DNA of 64,000 nucleotides from Ciona intestinalis. Lineage: Eukaryota; Chordata; Ascidiacea; Phlebobranchia; Cionidae. This document shows, piece by piece, positions 13,001-26,000 of this stretch (its first letter is position 1; each line of letters starts with the position of its first letter). The notes beneath the pieces were generated by a model, which did not search any database, was not told the origin of the DNA, and saw nothing but the letters and a program-made list of their open reading frames with translations. A program made the position numbers and the translations under genes. The stretch is from the NCBI RefSeq assembly GCF_000224145.3, contig NC_020178.2, positions 1,136,986 through 1,200,985 of the forward strand, in the 5' to 3' direction.

Positions 13001-16000
13001 AAATATTCTTTTGTGACTAACATTCCTTTTTGACTTTGTTTTAACAACAAGACCTATAAAACATACCACCAAAGTTACCACGTGTAACTTTATGGGTGAT
13101 TAATTTTAAGAGGTTTTTTCATATTGTTTAAATGTATGGCTGACAATTTAGACAACCCATAAGTTACAATACTATGGATTGGATTTTGGGATTTGTTTTA
13201 GAGGTTAGGGGTTGGTTTGAAAACATGCAAGACCTAAGACAAGCCATAAGGGGCTACTTGGTTGGAGAAATTGTCATTGAGTGTATGGTGTCCCTGTATA
13301 TAGACATTGTATTTTAAGTAGTAGCACTACATATGGGCATTGTATATTAACATTTGTAGAGTTATCACAAGTTATTTCAGGTAACAATGTAAGTTGCCCT
13401 TTTGATGTGTATAAGTGAAAACATAAAACAAACACTGTCCTATTTACCCACAAACCACAAATTTTATCCGAAAGGTTTTATGGTAATTTGGCTTCAATAT
13501 CGTTAATGTAACAAGCGTTTAACAGCTGTTTTAATAATCATGGTCATTCAATTCAATTGTTTAATAGCTTTAATGTTCCATAGATGCTTAAAACACGAGT
13601 TTACTAGTCAGTGGTCAGTTTGAATTTAAATTTATAAGATCAATAAAGATGGTTTTATTTTTTAATCCGAAGCATTTGAAAATGTGGACAGTTGTGTTAT
13701 ATATAATGTGAGCTGTAGTGTTTGTATTGAGACTTTAATATACCTGTTCCAATTCTCTCTTAGTAAAATGTTGCTAAATTAATATATAAATTTTACTATT
13801 GGTTGTTGGATGTTTAAGTTCATTGGAAAATAACATCTTCACTTTTTCAATATACAAATACAAACTGATGTTATCTTAAACAGGACGGTTGGTATAAGGT
13901 GTATGATTACACCATGTGTGTTCATATCATATTACAAAACACCTGACACTCAATACCAAATTCTACACACTGTAGCAAAGTTGTTAAGAACCTCCATATT
14001 ACTTCTAAACTGATCCCCAATGTTACACTTACGCAATACGTTACAGATTAACAAACCCCATATACCATTTACATGTGTTGGATATTTAAATGGGCTGCAA
14101 TATAAGACATCTTTAAATATTTATGACATCGATTTATTGGCAATATATTCGAAGTGATAGTAAAACAAGGTCTATATTCACTGCAAGTTTTACAACAATA
14201 TCATTATAGACATCACACACGCACCCACAATGGTAGCAGCGGCGAGTCTTGAACCCATAACCTCTAGGTTGTAGGCAGGTGCTAACCACTGTTCCACAGC
14301 ACCAGCCTCTGAATACAAATTAACAAAACCAAACATTATTTACAGGTCTGTGACTTCGTTCTTCCAAACCGGTTTCAGTGGATCTCCCAAGCCACCCAAC
14401 AACGAGATAGAACGGGCCGCTACCGGAGGCAGGGTCCCACCAAGCAGAGAAACGGATCTGAAATTGCGTTTCTTGCCCCAGAAGCGATTAAAAACATAAA
14501 TGCAAAACCAGACCCCGCTTTCGATGTATATTCGTAAGTATTTTTATAATAAATTTTAATTGCTAGCGTTTAAAGGGTGGTGTTTTAATTATTTAGTAAA
14601 ATCCAGAATAACTGTTAAAATGCAGTTACAGTTACACTCATAGTTGTCAAACATAGTGAACCTCATTGATTAATGTGGTGAATGCAATATACTTGGCTCT
14701 GCTTATTTGTATATACACATAACAGCAGGGTAAAATCTGGGGTAAAATTGCAATTACAGTTACACTCATAGTTGTCAAACATAGTGAACCTCATTGATTA
14801 ATGTGGTGAATGCAATATACTTGGCTCTGCTTATTTGTATATACACATAACAGCAGGGTAAAATCTGGGGTGACATTGTTAAAATACAGTTACACTCATA
14901 GTTGTCAAACATAGGGAACCTCATTGATTAATGTGGTGAATGCAATATACTTTGGCTCTGCTTGTTTGTATATACACATAACAGCAGGGTAAAAGCTAGG
15001 GTGACTTTGTTAAAATTTAATTGTTTTAGGGTTTAAAAATACCACAGTAATACCACATACCACACAAGCTTTACATTAATATATAATTACAGCTATGGTG
15101 GAATATTAAAGGAGTTACTTACAGGGAAACAACCGTTTACAGGTAAAAATATTATTTCATATATAATTAGAATAATAATAATGATGACTTTTGTTTGTAA
15201 TATGAGTGACAGAAACGATTGCAAACAATATATATATATATGTTAGAAATCAGACATTACATTGAGTTCACAAAACATGTGTTACTTTTGAGCAGAATGT
15301 ATATCTTTATATAAATAGCATCCACAAAGTTAATTTCTGCTAACTCGTAAGTGTGCACAAGATGTATAAAACAGAACACCCATGTTATAACGCCTGTCAT
15401 TTGCAACCATGCAAAGATAAATATGTTACATATTTGGTAGATGCTAACCATGCACGAAATGTATGAAACAGAACACTTGTGTTATAACAACTGTAGTTGC
15501 CCTGCCACGTGAGGATAAATAAGTTACATATGTGGTAACTTGTAAGCGGGCACGGGGTGTATGAAACAGAACACCCGTGTTATAACGACTATCGTTGATC
15601 CGCCACGCAAGAATAAATAAGTTACATTCATATTTATCCTTTATACACAATAAATTTTTTGTTTATACATTCTAGATAAAACAACAAAAGAAGTATTTGA
15701 ATACATCGCGAACGGCAACTCTATGCCCATTGGCGAGCTACTGCCTGGCCATCCTCCTGAGTTGGTGGAATTAATGAGAGAAACTTTAAAAAGTGAACCA
15801 CACGACAGACCCCTTTCTTCAGGTATGCTAAATGAATGAATGTAAAAAACGACAGTTGTTATAACAAAATTGAAGGAAATATAAAACCATATCCTAATGA
15901 CTACCATAGACCGTTGTTAATTGTTTAAAACACGATCAGGATGTTTGGATATTATGTGATAAAGGTGTCCTGTCTTTCTCCACCTTACTATATAATATGG

Positions 16001-19000
16001 GGTAACATTGCTAAAATACATTAAAACCCATTGACCTATAACAATATATTCAGTTAAATCATATATTTTTGTTATTAGTAAATGGTGGGTGGTAATGCTG
16101 TTTCCAATTTAAAAGTGTGGTTTTATTTTTAATGCCTAAACTAGTGTTTGTTTTCTAATTTTCTATTATACTCTTCCCTGAATCCATGGTGGCCTGGCCC
16201 TAATTTGCTTGAGGACTTTATCCATATAGAATAGAACAAGCTATAGTTTATTGTTAATGGGGATGTGCATATACAATGTTGGATAAGAGCAACAGGCCAG
16301 CTTTGGCCGAATTCCCATGCCGGTCACACTGTAGGACCTCCTGCATAAACAAAGGAATGTCCTTATACAATGTTGGATAAATAGGCGAACCCAGGTCTAA
16401 TTTTAGACCTCACTCATATAGAATAGCACATAATAATATATACAATAGTTATTTTTCAGTAAAATATAAGTCTCTGTTTTTACTTTACACAGAGGTTTTG
16501 CGTCGCATTCAAATTATCCACGAAACAACAAAACATGAGGTTCCGCAAGATCTTAAAACTTGTAAACAATCATATGTAAGTTGGTATGTTGTATGTATAA
16601 CATATATGTGGTACATTCGATATATGCTTTATGTTCATGATCCTATCAAATGTATGAATAGGCTAAGACTTTTACTGTAATGTAAAAGGTATAAACATAA
16701 CTGTGTATGGGTCAAAATTACCTTTATACATATGTATGTATAAATGAATAGAACTTATTTATCCTCGAGTGGCTGGGCAACGACACTCATTATAACTTGG
16801 GTGTTCTGTTTCATACACTTAGTGCCAGCTTACAAGTTAGCACATATGTAACTTATTTATCCTTACATGGTGGGGCAACGACAGTCATTATAACTTGGGT
16901 GTTCTGTTTCATACACTTAGTGCCGGCGTACAAGTTACCATGTTTGTAACTTAGTGTTCTGTTGTATACACCTTGTGCCCACTTGCAAGTTACCACATAT
17001 CTAACTTTGTGGGTGATTATTTACTTATATGGTGGATATTTTCATATTGTATGGCAACTTAGACTTGAAGCAATTGCTGTTAAGAGTCTTTTCTAAGGAC
17101 ACATACGCCTACAATGGTAGCAGCGGCTAGTCTTAAACCGTACATAGATTAGATGATAAAATATACACTTACAAAAGCAGTTTTTAAATTTTTTTTTAAA
17201 ACTCTGCATTTATTACAGAAAAAATACACGGTTGTTCGTAAACTGCGCCAACCTCCACAAGGGGTATGTAATAATGCAGCATTGTTAAGTAACTATGGTA
17301 ACTATATATATATATATATACCTATATTTATGTACTTGGCAAATATAAGAACACTATTCTATTTAAGTTAAAAAAGATAGCGTTGCAATTGTTTTCCAGA
17401 AGATTTTTCAAACCGTTGCCATAGGGTCTCTTTAATTCTTCAAATTTAGCCTACTTTTTGTGAGTCCAGATATTTTTACAGCCATCAAAGTTCATTAAGC
17501 TCAAATTTAGGTTACTTTTGGTGAATTGTACTATTTTTACAGCATCCAAAAGTCATTAGGCTCAAATTTAGGCTACTCTTGGTGAACTTTACCCCACCAC
17601 TCTCTTATTAGTACATCATTTTACAGCAATTAAAAACTTTTGAAGAGAACAATACTTTAAACAAACCGTCGAACGAACGAAACGTGGTTGGTCAGGTCAT
17701 GGCTTCCTCAGCTAAACCTGCTACTTCATCAAGCTCTGGAATACAATATGGAGCCCAACCGGTATTAATATTGTTTCTAATAATGATGTTTCTATGGTTT
17801 AAGGGTAATAATATAGTTTCTATGGTTTAAGGGTATTGTTTCATAGGGGGGAAGACAGTCATTATAGCACAGGTGTTTTTTTCATACACCTCATGCCAAC
17901 TTACATTTCATTGGATAAAAATGTCCAAAAATTTTAAACCAAAGAGGCCCACTCGGAAAAGAATATTCTTTTTTTTGTAATTTATTGTTAAACCCTTAAT
18001 TTTCAAAATATTTGAAACCAGGAAGGTGAATCTGAAGAAGATGAAACGAAACCACAAAGCTACATCGGGCATGCTCAAGATCTCGGAGTGGGGGCACAAC
18101 CAATTCCACAATATTCATCATCACTAGGGGCAGCCATGAGCCCACCACCAGGGGCATCAATGAGCCCACCACTGGGGGCACAAGGGAGACAAAGTACTTA
18201 GTTATAATAATAGGACATATATAATACTGTAATAAAACCCTGATCTGGTGCTCATAGAGTAGAATGACGTTTCCTGTGTAAATAAATCCAGTAAGGACCT
18301 GGTAGGACACCTAAGCGAATAATATTTAAATCCTGTTTTTTAAAACAATAAACAACGGTCTATGGGAGTCGTGGGGATATGGTTTATAATCCTTTGAATG
18401 TTTTTTGTTTACCACTGAATGTGACTAGAAAATGAAAAAAGAATGTGTCTCATCTTCCCTATATATGTACTGTATATATGTATTTTGTGGTAAAGATGTC
18501 CCGTCTTCCCCACCCTACTATATTTCAACATACCTTTGTATTTATTCTACAGCTATCACAACTGAAAACATAGGCGGTTCCACCTCGATAAGAATAGATG
18601 TTAACACCAACCATAATGGCCCAGTGACCCCCACACCACAGGATTTCACCATAGTGAGAGCATTGAGTAAGTACTTGGTTAATTTTGATGTTTGTGATAA
18701 TGTAGATTGAATAATGTGGTAAGCCAATATTTCTCTAATATAGAGGTCACTGGGTTTGAGGTCTGTCGCTGTTACCATTGTTGGCGTATGTGTTCTTGAG
18801 CAAGACAATTAATGGCAATTGCTCCCAAATTGTCAGCATTACAGAAAAACAATCACCAACAAAGTTACATATGTGGTAACACATAAGCGGGCACAAGGTG
18901 TACGAAACAGAATATCTGTGTTAACTGGTGTAGCCCCACCACACTAGGATAAACAAGTTACAGTCATTATTACGTGCTTATATATATATTTATAGAAGTT

Positions 19001-19658
19001 GTCTGGATGTTGGGGTAATAGATGACTGAAGCCCCGGTCCTTTCAAAAAGGCCCATATAGAATAGAAATAACAGAATTCCATTTCAGGTTCAAATCGTAT
19101 ACTGAGTAAGACAGACATGATATTCGTTGCATCGAAGATGGATAACAGATTCAAACTTTTTGCTAGAATGATGGAACTTGAAGATTCAGTCATCGAACAT
19201 GTTCGCTACAATAATGAGAAATATGGGCTGGAGGAAATTGTAAGTTGTTTGGTTCTTAATGAGAAATAAATAAGTTACATACGTGGTAACTCGTAAGCGG
19301 GCATGAGGTGTATGAAACAGAACAACCGTGTTATAACGACTGCCGTTGCCCCGCCATGCGAAGATAAATATTAGGATTAATAAGTTACTTTCATTTATTT
19401 AAGGGGGCAACAAGTTAAATACATGGTAACTTGTAAACAGGCACAAGGTGTATGAAACAGAACACTCATGGTATAGCAACTGCTACTAAAATGAATAAGT
19501 TGCATTCATTCATAATTTAAAATCATTTATTATCCCAGGTGTACCAACTTATACAACGTTGGGTTCGGGGCAAAGGAGGCCAGGTGTTGGTGCAAAACAT
19601 GGCCCAGGTGCTGGTAGATGCTGGTTATCAGCATATTGCTCAACTATTAGAACCTTGA
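10072..19658 (+). CDS. RIPK1-type pseudokinase with death domain
   Basis: Thirteen exons: 10072-10232, 10929-11124, 11460-11561, 14346-14533, 15093-15142, 15676-15822, 16493-16575, 17219-17263, 17627-17761, 18022-18193, 18553-18666, 19088-19239 and 19539-19658. All are in phase and give 554 residues. The start is the first ATG of the exon encoding the N-lobe. The kinase-like domain (about residues 15-290) has the glycine loop GEGSFNQV, the VVK lysine, APE, DVYS and HDRP, but reads HRN for HRD (11508-11516) and DFV for DFG (14352-14360), so catalysis is unlikely. The linker holds IQYG (17741-17752), like a RHIM core. The C-terminus resembles the RIPK1 death domain, with YGLEEIVYQLIQRWV and MAQVL. 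RIPK1 acts in death-receptor and NF-kB signalling; orthology is inferred from domain order and the death domain. Confidence 0.88.
12825..12900. repeat. Simple TA-rich repeat in RIPK intron 3
   Basis: Short TATATA and ATATAACAGTAG runs inside the 2.8-kb intron 11562-14345. The rest of this intron shows a partial MITE end near 12515-12600, pieces of dispersed elements, and a SINE fragment at 14205-14310. Confidence 0.6.
14205..14310 (-). mobile_element. tRNA-derived SINE head
   Basis: On the minus strand a tRNA-like head is seen, with an A-box-like GAACAGTGGTTAGCACC and a B-box-like GGGTTCAAGACTC. It is followed by the GCTGCTACCATTGTGGG body shared with the elements near 22300, 39540 and 48700. 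It does not fold into a clean tRNA and belongs to a repeat family. Confidence 0.65.
15320..15640. repeat. Dispersed ~100-bp element, three copies
   Basis: Copies contain AACTCGTAAGCGGGCAC, GGTGTATGAAACAGAACACC and GATAAATAAGTTACAT in order. The same element recurs throughout the window, for example near 4620-4860, 16740-17010, 19260-19510, 24820-24960, 28545-28790, 33830-34120, 50170-50470 and 61010-61210. Its core words overlap those of the 71-bp satellite. Confidence 0.85.
16740..17010. repeat. Dispersed ~100-bp element, opposite orientation
   Basis: Three consecutive copies, inverted relative to the cluster at 15320-15640, within the RIPK intron 16576-17218. Confidence 0.8.
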
Positions 19659-19740
19659 ACTTATGCTAACTGTGTAAAAAATGTTTATGGTTCCAATATA
19701 TATATAATAGTCAAAATATATCGTTGGATTGTTATAAATA

Positions 19741-19935
19741 ATAGAGTGGGGAAAGATGAGACACCTTTTCGTTCTATTTTCTCGTCCCAATTAGAAGTAA
19801 ACAATGAACATTCAAAGAATTATTAAACCGTATCCTCACGACTCCCATAGACTGTTGTGAATTGTTTAACACATATCAGGATATTTGAATATTATGTGCT
19901 AAAGGTGTCCTATCTTTCCCCATAGTACTATATAT
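19741..19935. mobile_element. Palindromic MITE-like element
   Basis: The ends are inverted copies of GTGGGGAAAGATGAGACACC and read as GGTGTCC...TCTTTCCCCA at the far side, flanked by TATA-rich DNA. There is no coding capacity. Other copies lie at about 28160-28355, 51322-51515, 52090-52295, 53180-53378, 55107-55270, 56338-56530 and 59685-59882. Confidence 0.8.
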
Positions 19936-21009
19936 AGTACAGACATAATGGTCCATATATATGGTAAGGTTGAAATAAGTAAAGCCATTTTCAGTGAAAG
20001 TAATTAATTATTTTAACTTCGAATACTACTTAAAATATGGTTTAGTTTCCAAACTCGAAAAGAATATTGAACGCCACTCAAAGTATATGGTTTTAGAATT
20101 TTAAACCGAAACATTTAGGATGAAAGCAGTTTTATCATAAATATATGGTCTGTTATGCTTTTTATGGGCTGTAATATTTGAAAATCCTTGTTTTGTGCTT
20201 GTAAGACTTTATAAATACTTTAAAGTGCAGACACATTCTCGTATAAAAAACCATGTTGACAAGACATTCTGTACATTGTTTCTTTTTGCAATGTGAATTT
20301 ATAATTTTAACGCCCGTTTATAATTTTAATGTCAATTTATATTATTTCTGATGTATATGCGCAAAATTGGGGTAGTTTTAATGGCCCTGAAATTTCCTTT
20401 TTCTGCATTGTTTGGTTAACATTACAACCTATATAGTAATATGTTTTATGCAGTTGCAATTCTAAATTTGAATGTGTCATATTTACAAAAGTGAAATACT
20501 ATACTGCATAAGTCTTAAATGAACACTTAAATAGTTTATAAATAATATAAAAATGAATGTAAGTTTTCCTTGTGTGGCCGGAAAACGACAGTTGTTAAAC
20601 ATGGGTGTTCTGTTTCATACACCTTGTTCCATATATATACATGTGAAAAATATATGTTGTACTGTGGGTATGATGGATACTGTTAGCATATATATGCCTT
20701 ATTTTCTAATCATGTTTTATCAATCAATGATGATATTTTGGAGTCCTGATAATATGGTTTTACAATTGTGTAAATAACCTTTGTTTACTACCAAATGAGA
20801 CGATAAAAGTTAATGAAAACATGAACCATCTTACCCTACCCTACTCTGTTTAAATAGGGATGGGTTTTAAGTTCAATTTATCGGTTGCTATGTTGTTGTA
20901 AAGTTCATTTTTTAACTTGTAAATAAAGAAAACATGTTTGCCACTCTGTATTATTTGCTGAAGACATCTAAAAACTTGGTTAATATTCTTGTTTTATGTA
21001 AATATGTAA

Positions 21010-21620
21010 AAGGGGCTAGAGGCTAGGGCTAGGGGGCTAAGGGCTGAGGAATGGGGGCTTGGGGCTAAGGGCTGAGGAAAGGGGGCTAAGGGCTGAGGAA
21101 TGGGGGCTAAGGGCTGAGGAATGGGGGCTAGGGGTTTTGGGGGGTGATGGGTTAAGATTTGGGGTTTTTGGGGTTAGTGGTTATTGGTTAGGGGTTAGGA
21201 GTTGTAAATGATTAGGTGTTAGGGGTTAAAATTTATTTATCGAGTGCTTTCACTAAGTTTTTGTGTGTTCAAGGCATTTATCGTTTGCTTGCAATAATAG
21301 CCTTCGCATTTACTATAAAGTCGAATTAAACTAATATTAGGGGGTTTTAGGGGTTAGTGGTTATTGGTTAGGGGTGGTAAATGGTTAGGGGTCAGGGGTT
21401 TTGGGGGGTTAAAGGTTAGGGTTTGTTTATCGTGTGCCTTCACCAAATTCTCGTGTGTTCAAGGCTATTATTCGTTTAAGTTGCCGAATGTCTTCATATT
21501 TACAATAAAGTTCCATTGAGCTAGTACTAGGGGGTTATTAGGGGTTAAGATTTGTGGGGGGTTAGGAGTTGTAAATGGTTACGGGTTTTTGGGGTTACAG
21601 GTTAGGATTTGTTACGCGTT
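21010..21620 (+). repeat. G-rich minisatellite with telomere-like words
   Basis: The + strand carries GGGGGCTAAGGGCTGAGGAA units (21020-21130), then many GGGGTTAG, GGTTATTGG and TTAGGGG words to about 21620. Runs of three to five G are closely spaced. A smaller G-rich stretch is at 40515-40590. Confidence 0.8.
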
Positions 21621-21899
21621 GTTTATCAAGTGTGGGCAATTTATGAGGTGCATTTAAAATGAAGTACTAATGAGCCAGAATGTTGAACTGGGCCTAATTT
21701 CAACTGCTTTCATTTTAATATACTGCTCTGAATTAAGGTTACACAATTCAAACTTGGGGTGAGTTTCATTTTCTGTGCTGTTAACGAAAATATGAATAAA
21801 TCAATGTTATTAAAAAAGAAAATAGGACAATTTAGGGCGACACTGTACATTACAGTATCTATGTACTATGTATATATGTGAATGTTCATCCTTAAAGTG

Positions 21900-22115
21900 G
21901 AAAACCAAGGGTTTAATGCACGGGTGTTGCACATAATACATGGTGGCTTCATACACCTCATGCTCACTGCCGAGTTATAACATGGGTGTCATCTTATACA
22001 TCAGACACACATGGTGTATTCATACACCTCATGCCAATTGTCGATTTATAACATGGGTGTCTTCTTATACACCAGACACACATGGCATATTCATACACCT
22101 CATGCTCACTGATAA
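21900..22115. repeat. 71-bp satellite, short array
   Basis: About three units. It is preceded by TTTAATGCACGGGTGTTGCA and a CATGGTGGCTTC border. The same kind of border ends the arrays at 23270-23560 and 61660-62475, so whole arrays seem to have moved or been copied together with their edge. Confidence 0.85.
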
Positions 22116-22254
22116 AGTTGCCAATAATAATAAAATACCTCTGTAGTTTGCCTATACAGCTTCATCGATGTTATAAATATGTTCCGTTTCATACACTTCA
22201 TGTCTTCTTACCAGCTAGCACGTATGTAACTTCGTAAGTGATCGTTTTAATATA

Positions 22255-22400
22255 GCTGACGATTTGGACAACCCATTAGTGATCACTGGGTTGGACCAAT
22301 TGCTGTTAAATATCTTGCATAAGCACATACGCCCACAATGGTAGCAGCATCAAGCCTTGAACCCATAACCTCTGGACTAAAGGCTGGCTAACCTACACAG
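22255..22400 (-). mobile_element. SINE fragment
   Basis: It contains the family words CACTGGGTTGGA, ACGCCCACAATGGTAGCAGC and TTGAACCCATAACC, reading as a tRNA-like head plus conserved body on the minus strand. Confidence 0.65.
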
Positions 22401-22859
22401 TCCAATTGTACAAATAAAAAAACAGTTTTGGTGTTGAATTTATTTCATGATAAGCACAAACGGATATTGAAGAAATTAAAACGAATTAAAAAGTTGAACT
22501 TTATAAACAATAGGAACGTCATGTAAGGTTATTTATTTCATTAACTTTCAGATCCTAGTTATAAGTTTATAAAAACAAACATATGTACATTAACTTGTGC
22601 AGAATATTTACAGATTTAAATATATTTCAGTCATTATAAAGATAATTGTTTTTATTTAAATTCATTGTTAGGATTTTTTTAATAACTACTCTTCTGGGAT
22701 AAAAAATGTCATAGATTTAGGTTTATTAAACAATCATTTCATCTACCATATAGCTAGACTTTTAGAGTATAATGGTCATGACTTTAAACGGATAAGTTTT
22801 GTACTTCTGTTTTGTCATAAGCGTGTCATAGCGACTGCCATTACATCAATAATTATAAA

Positions 22860-22865
22860 TTTATT
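22860..22865 (-). terminator. Polyadenylation signal of aminopeptidase N
   Basis: AATAAA on the minus strand, about 155 bp past the stop codon at 23022. Confidence 0.45.
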
Positions 22866-23021
22866 CTAATTTTTGTAGTTTCTTATTTTTATAGCAGAAA
22901 ATTGGTTCTAGAAATAAACATTACACACAGGCAATTGTTAATTTTTTTAAACATGATCAGGATATTTGGATATTATGTGCTAAAGGTGTCTCATCATCTC
23001 CCCCACCCCACTATATAATAA

Positions 23022-26000
23022 TTAAGGTGTATTATCAGACAGCCATGCAAATATAGTATCTTCATAATCAGCTCTCCATTGTATATTTGTTCGTGTTTTC
23101 TCAAGTGATTGGTCTACAGTGTCAACTCCTGATCCAAGTTTGTCCGAATTTGTTGCTTTGAAAGATTCCAGCTGTAATGAAACTTAATAGTTAGTATAAG
23201 CACAGCAGTGGATAAAGGTATTTGTAATAGTCACTATGTGTTTATTTTATGATCATATAATATGTGTACATGTTATAACTTAACAGTGAGCATGAGGTGT
23301 ACGAATACACCATGTGTGTCTGGTGTATAAGAAGACACCCATGTTATAACTCGACAGTGAGCATGAGGTGTATGAATACACCATGTGTGTCTGGTGTATA
23401 AGAAGACACCCATGTTATAACTCGACAGTGAGCATGAGGTGTATGAATACGCCATGTGTGTCTGGTGTATAAGAAGACACCCATGTTATAACTTGACAGT
23501 GAGCATGATGTGTATGAAGCCACCATGTATTATGTGCAACACCCGTGCATTAAACCCTTTATATATACATAAGTTATAACACAAATACCTCCTGCAGTTC
23601 AAACTCAGTGGAGAAATGTGAAGTACATGAACTAATGATACCACTGAATGAAAAGAAACCAGTGCCATACCTATAAGTACAAATACATGGGTTAAATGAT
23701 GTATATAATAATAATATAATATTAACTTTAACTCTATTTGTTTCTTCGATTCTGTAGCAAAGATTTAGAAATATTTTAAACGAAAAGACAGGATATAGGC
23801 ACAAAACAACAGTTGGTATAGCACGCTTATTTTGAAAATACATTTAATTGGAAGAAAATAAGCGTGGTCGCTACACCTAGCGGACAGACAGGCCGTTATT
23901 TTAATTAAGTTGAACCCTTTAATAGAAACAAAAGTGTGCGTAATGAATATAGGAAATGAATGACTTTTAAAATTATACATGTCTTAAAAGAATAAAATGT
24001 TTTGCCAGTATTTTTTATTTTATAAGGATTTAAAATACCCCTTTTAAAATGTAACAATATTTAAAAATGGATTAAATAAGCTTCCATTAAAAATTACAGT
24101 AACAAATCAGTTCAAGTGCCATGGGTGGTATTTGAACCCATTATCTTATACTTACACATTATAAATATAATCCCATCGTTGCCTTATGTAATCCCATGTG
24201 ATATCCCTTGCGTATTCATTATAGCAAAGATCCTGGAGGACACTGGAAGCATCTTGTTTCCGCACGAAACCATTTTCATCAAGTATGTAGTCAAGAAACC
24301 TGAGTGTGATGTCATAGCCGGTATTCATGATGTAAAATTACAAGATACATATGCAATAATTTGTATTGTAAATTATATAGATTTTGCAAGGAGTATGATA
24401 GCTTCAGCAACTTGACTGTGGGCATGGGAGTGGCAACCATGGATAAGTCACTCAAGTTCCCACCCACAAGGATATAAATGACCAAACCAACCAAAAGTCA
24501 TGTCTACTTATCCACACACTGCAATAGCTTCAGCAACTCAACTACAAACAATAGCCACCATGTATGTAAACCAATATAATGTTATAAACAGATACCTTTT
24601 TATGACCCATGGTGTCCTTGTACACGAAAGCGCATACTCCAGTTTCGCTTTCTCCTGTGAGTTACTCTCCACTTTATATTGCTCCCACACAAAATCCCAA
24701 TCTCCCGTTTCACCGTACGCGATGGCATTGCAATATACTGTGGTTCGCAGGTTGGGTGTGATGCTGTATAAATAAATATTAATTGTATGATTGTTAGTTA
24801 TTTGTTATTAATAGGACAAGTACAGTCGTTATAACAGAGGTGTTCTAGTAATCGCATATGTAACGTATTTATCCTCGGCTTTCCTCGCGTTATAGCACCG
24901 GTGGTCTGTTTCATACACCTCGTGCCCGCTTCTAGTTACCATGTATGTAACTTTGTGTTTTTTTGTGCTTTAGAGATTTTTCAACTTTTTGTAATGCAAG
25001 TCTGACAATTTAGACAACCCAATAATCACCACTGGGTTGGAGCAATTACCTTTAAGCGCAAGATAATGTCACAATTAGTATTATAATGTCATAGTCTGAT
25101 TTATTACATAACAAACCTGTTAGTAGATGTTGTTTTCCATTGTGAGAATTGATTGGTTGCATTACCAATACATCCTGGGTTGCCATATCGACAAGATGCA
25201 CCAATCGCGTTTATTCGTTGGTATCTGTAAATATATTGTTTCTAGTGCTAAAGGTGTCTTGTTTTCCACCACCCTACTAAATATATCAACACATGCTTAT
25301 ACCATATAGCATTTACTATTATATCTATATATTCACATAATGTTTAGATGGGACTTACTGTTGCAAATGTGAGCCAGTATCTATCCATGTAAGGCTGTTA
25401 TAAAGTGGAGCGACCAACTTCGATATGTAATTCTAAACACAGAGGTACAGAGTTCAAATCCCGGTGTAGTTTATACATAGTGCAACATATTAGTGTGTGA
25501 ATGAATGTAACTTATATATTTTTTATATTGGGGCAATGACAGTCCTTATAACAAAGGTGTTCATACACCTTACGAGTTACAATGTATGTAACTTATTGTC
25601 TTATTTATCTCTGCATGGCGGGGCAACGACATTCGTTATAACATGTGTGTTCTGTTTCATACACCTCATGTCTGCTTACCAGTTACTACGTATGTAACTT
25701 TGAGGGTAATTGTTTCTTTTTTTAGGAAAACTTATAAGGAACACCTGAGTTGGAACAACTGCCTTTAAGTGTCTTGCCCAAGGATGTCTTGCTCAAGGAC
25801 GGGTACACCCACATAAAAAATTACATAAAGTAAGAAAACACACAAGTTCCTAAGTTAAACTTACAGAAAACACTCCATAAACCTTAGACCTTCCTAGCAT
25901 CTGATCTAAGTATGCCAATGAATCCAAACAACTTTCCCAAGGTACATAATGGAAGTCTTGGACAAGATACTCTGTCGTGCTAAGCGTGATGTTATAGTGA

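Larger units (their letters stand above)
19659..23021. other. Convergent intergenic region RIPK / aminopeptidase N
   Basis: No gene is seen. It contains a palindromic MITE-like copy (19741-19935), AT-rich unique DNA (about 19940-20990), a strongly G-rich strand (21010-21620), a short 71-bp satellite stretch (21940-22110), a SINE fragment (22255-22400) and another MITE end (22930-23020). Confidence 0.65.

Noticed and set aside
18022..18193. Skipping of the acidic Pro/Gly exon to rebuild a continuous RHIM
   Set aside because: The exon is 172 nt, so skipping it would shift the frame of the death domain.
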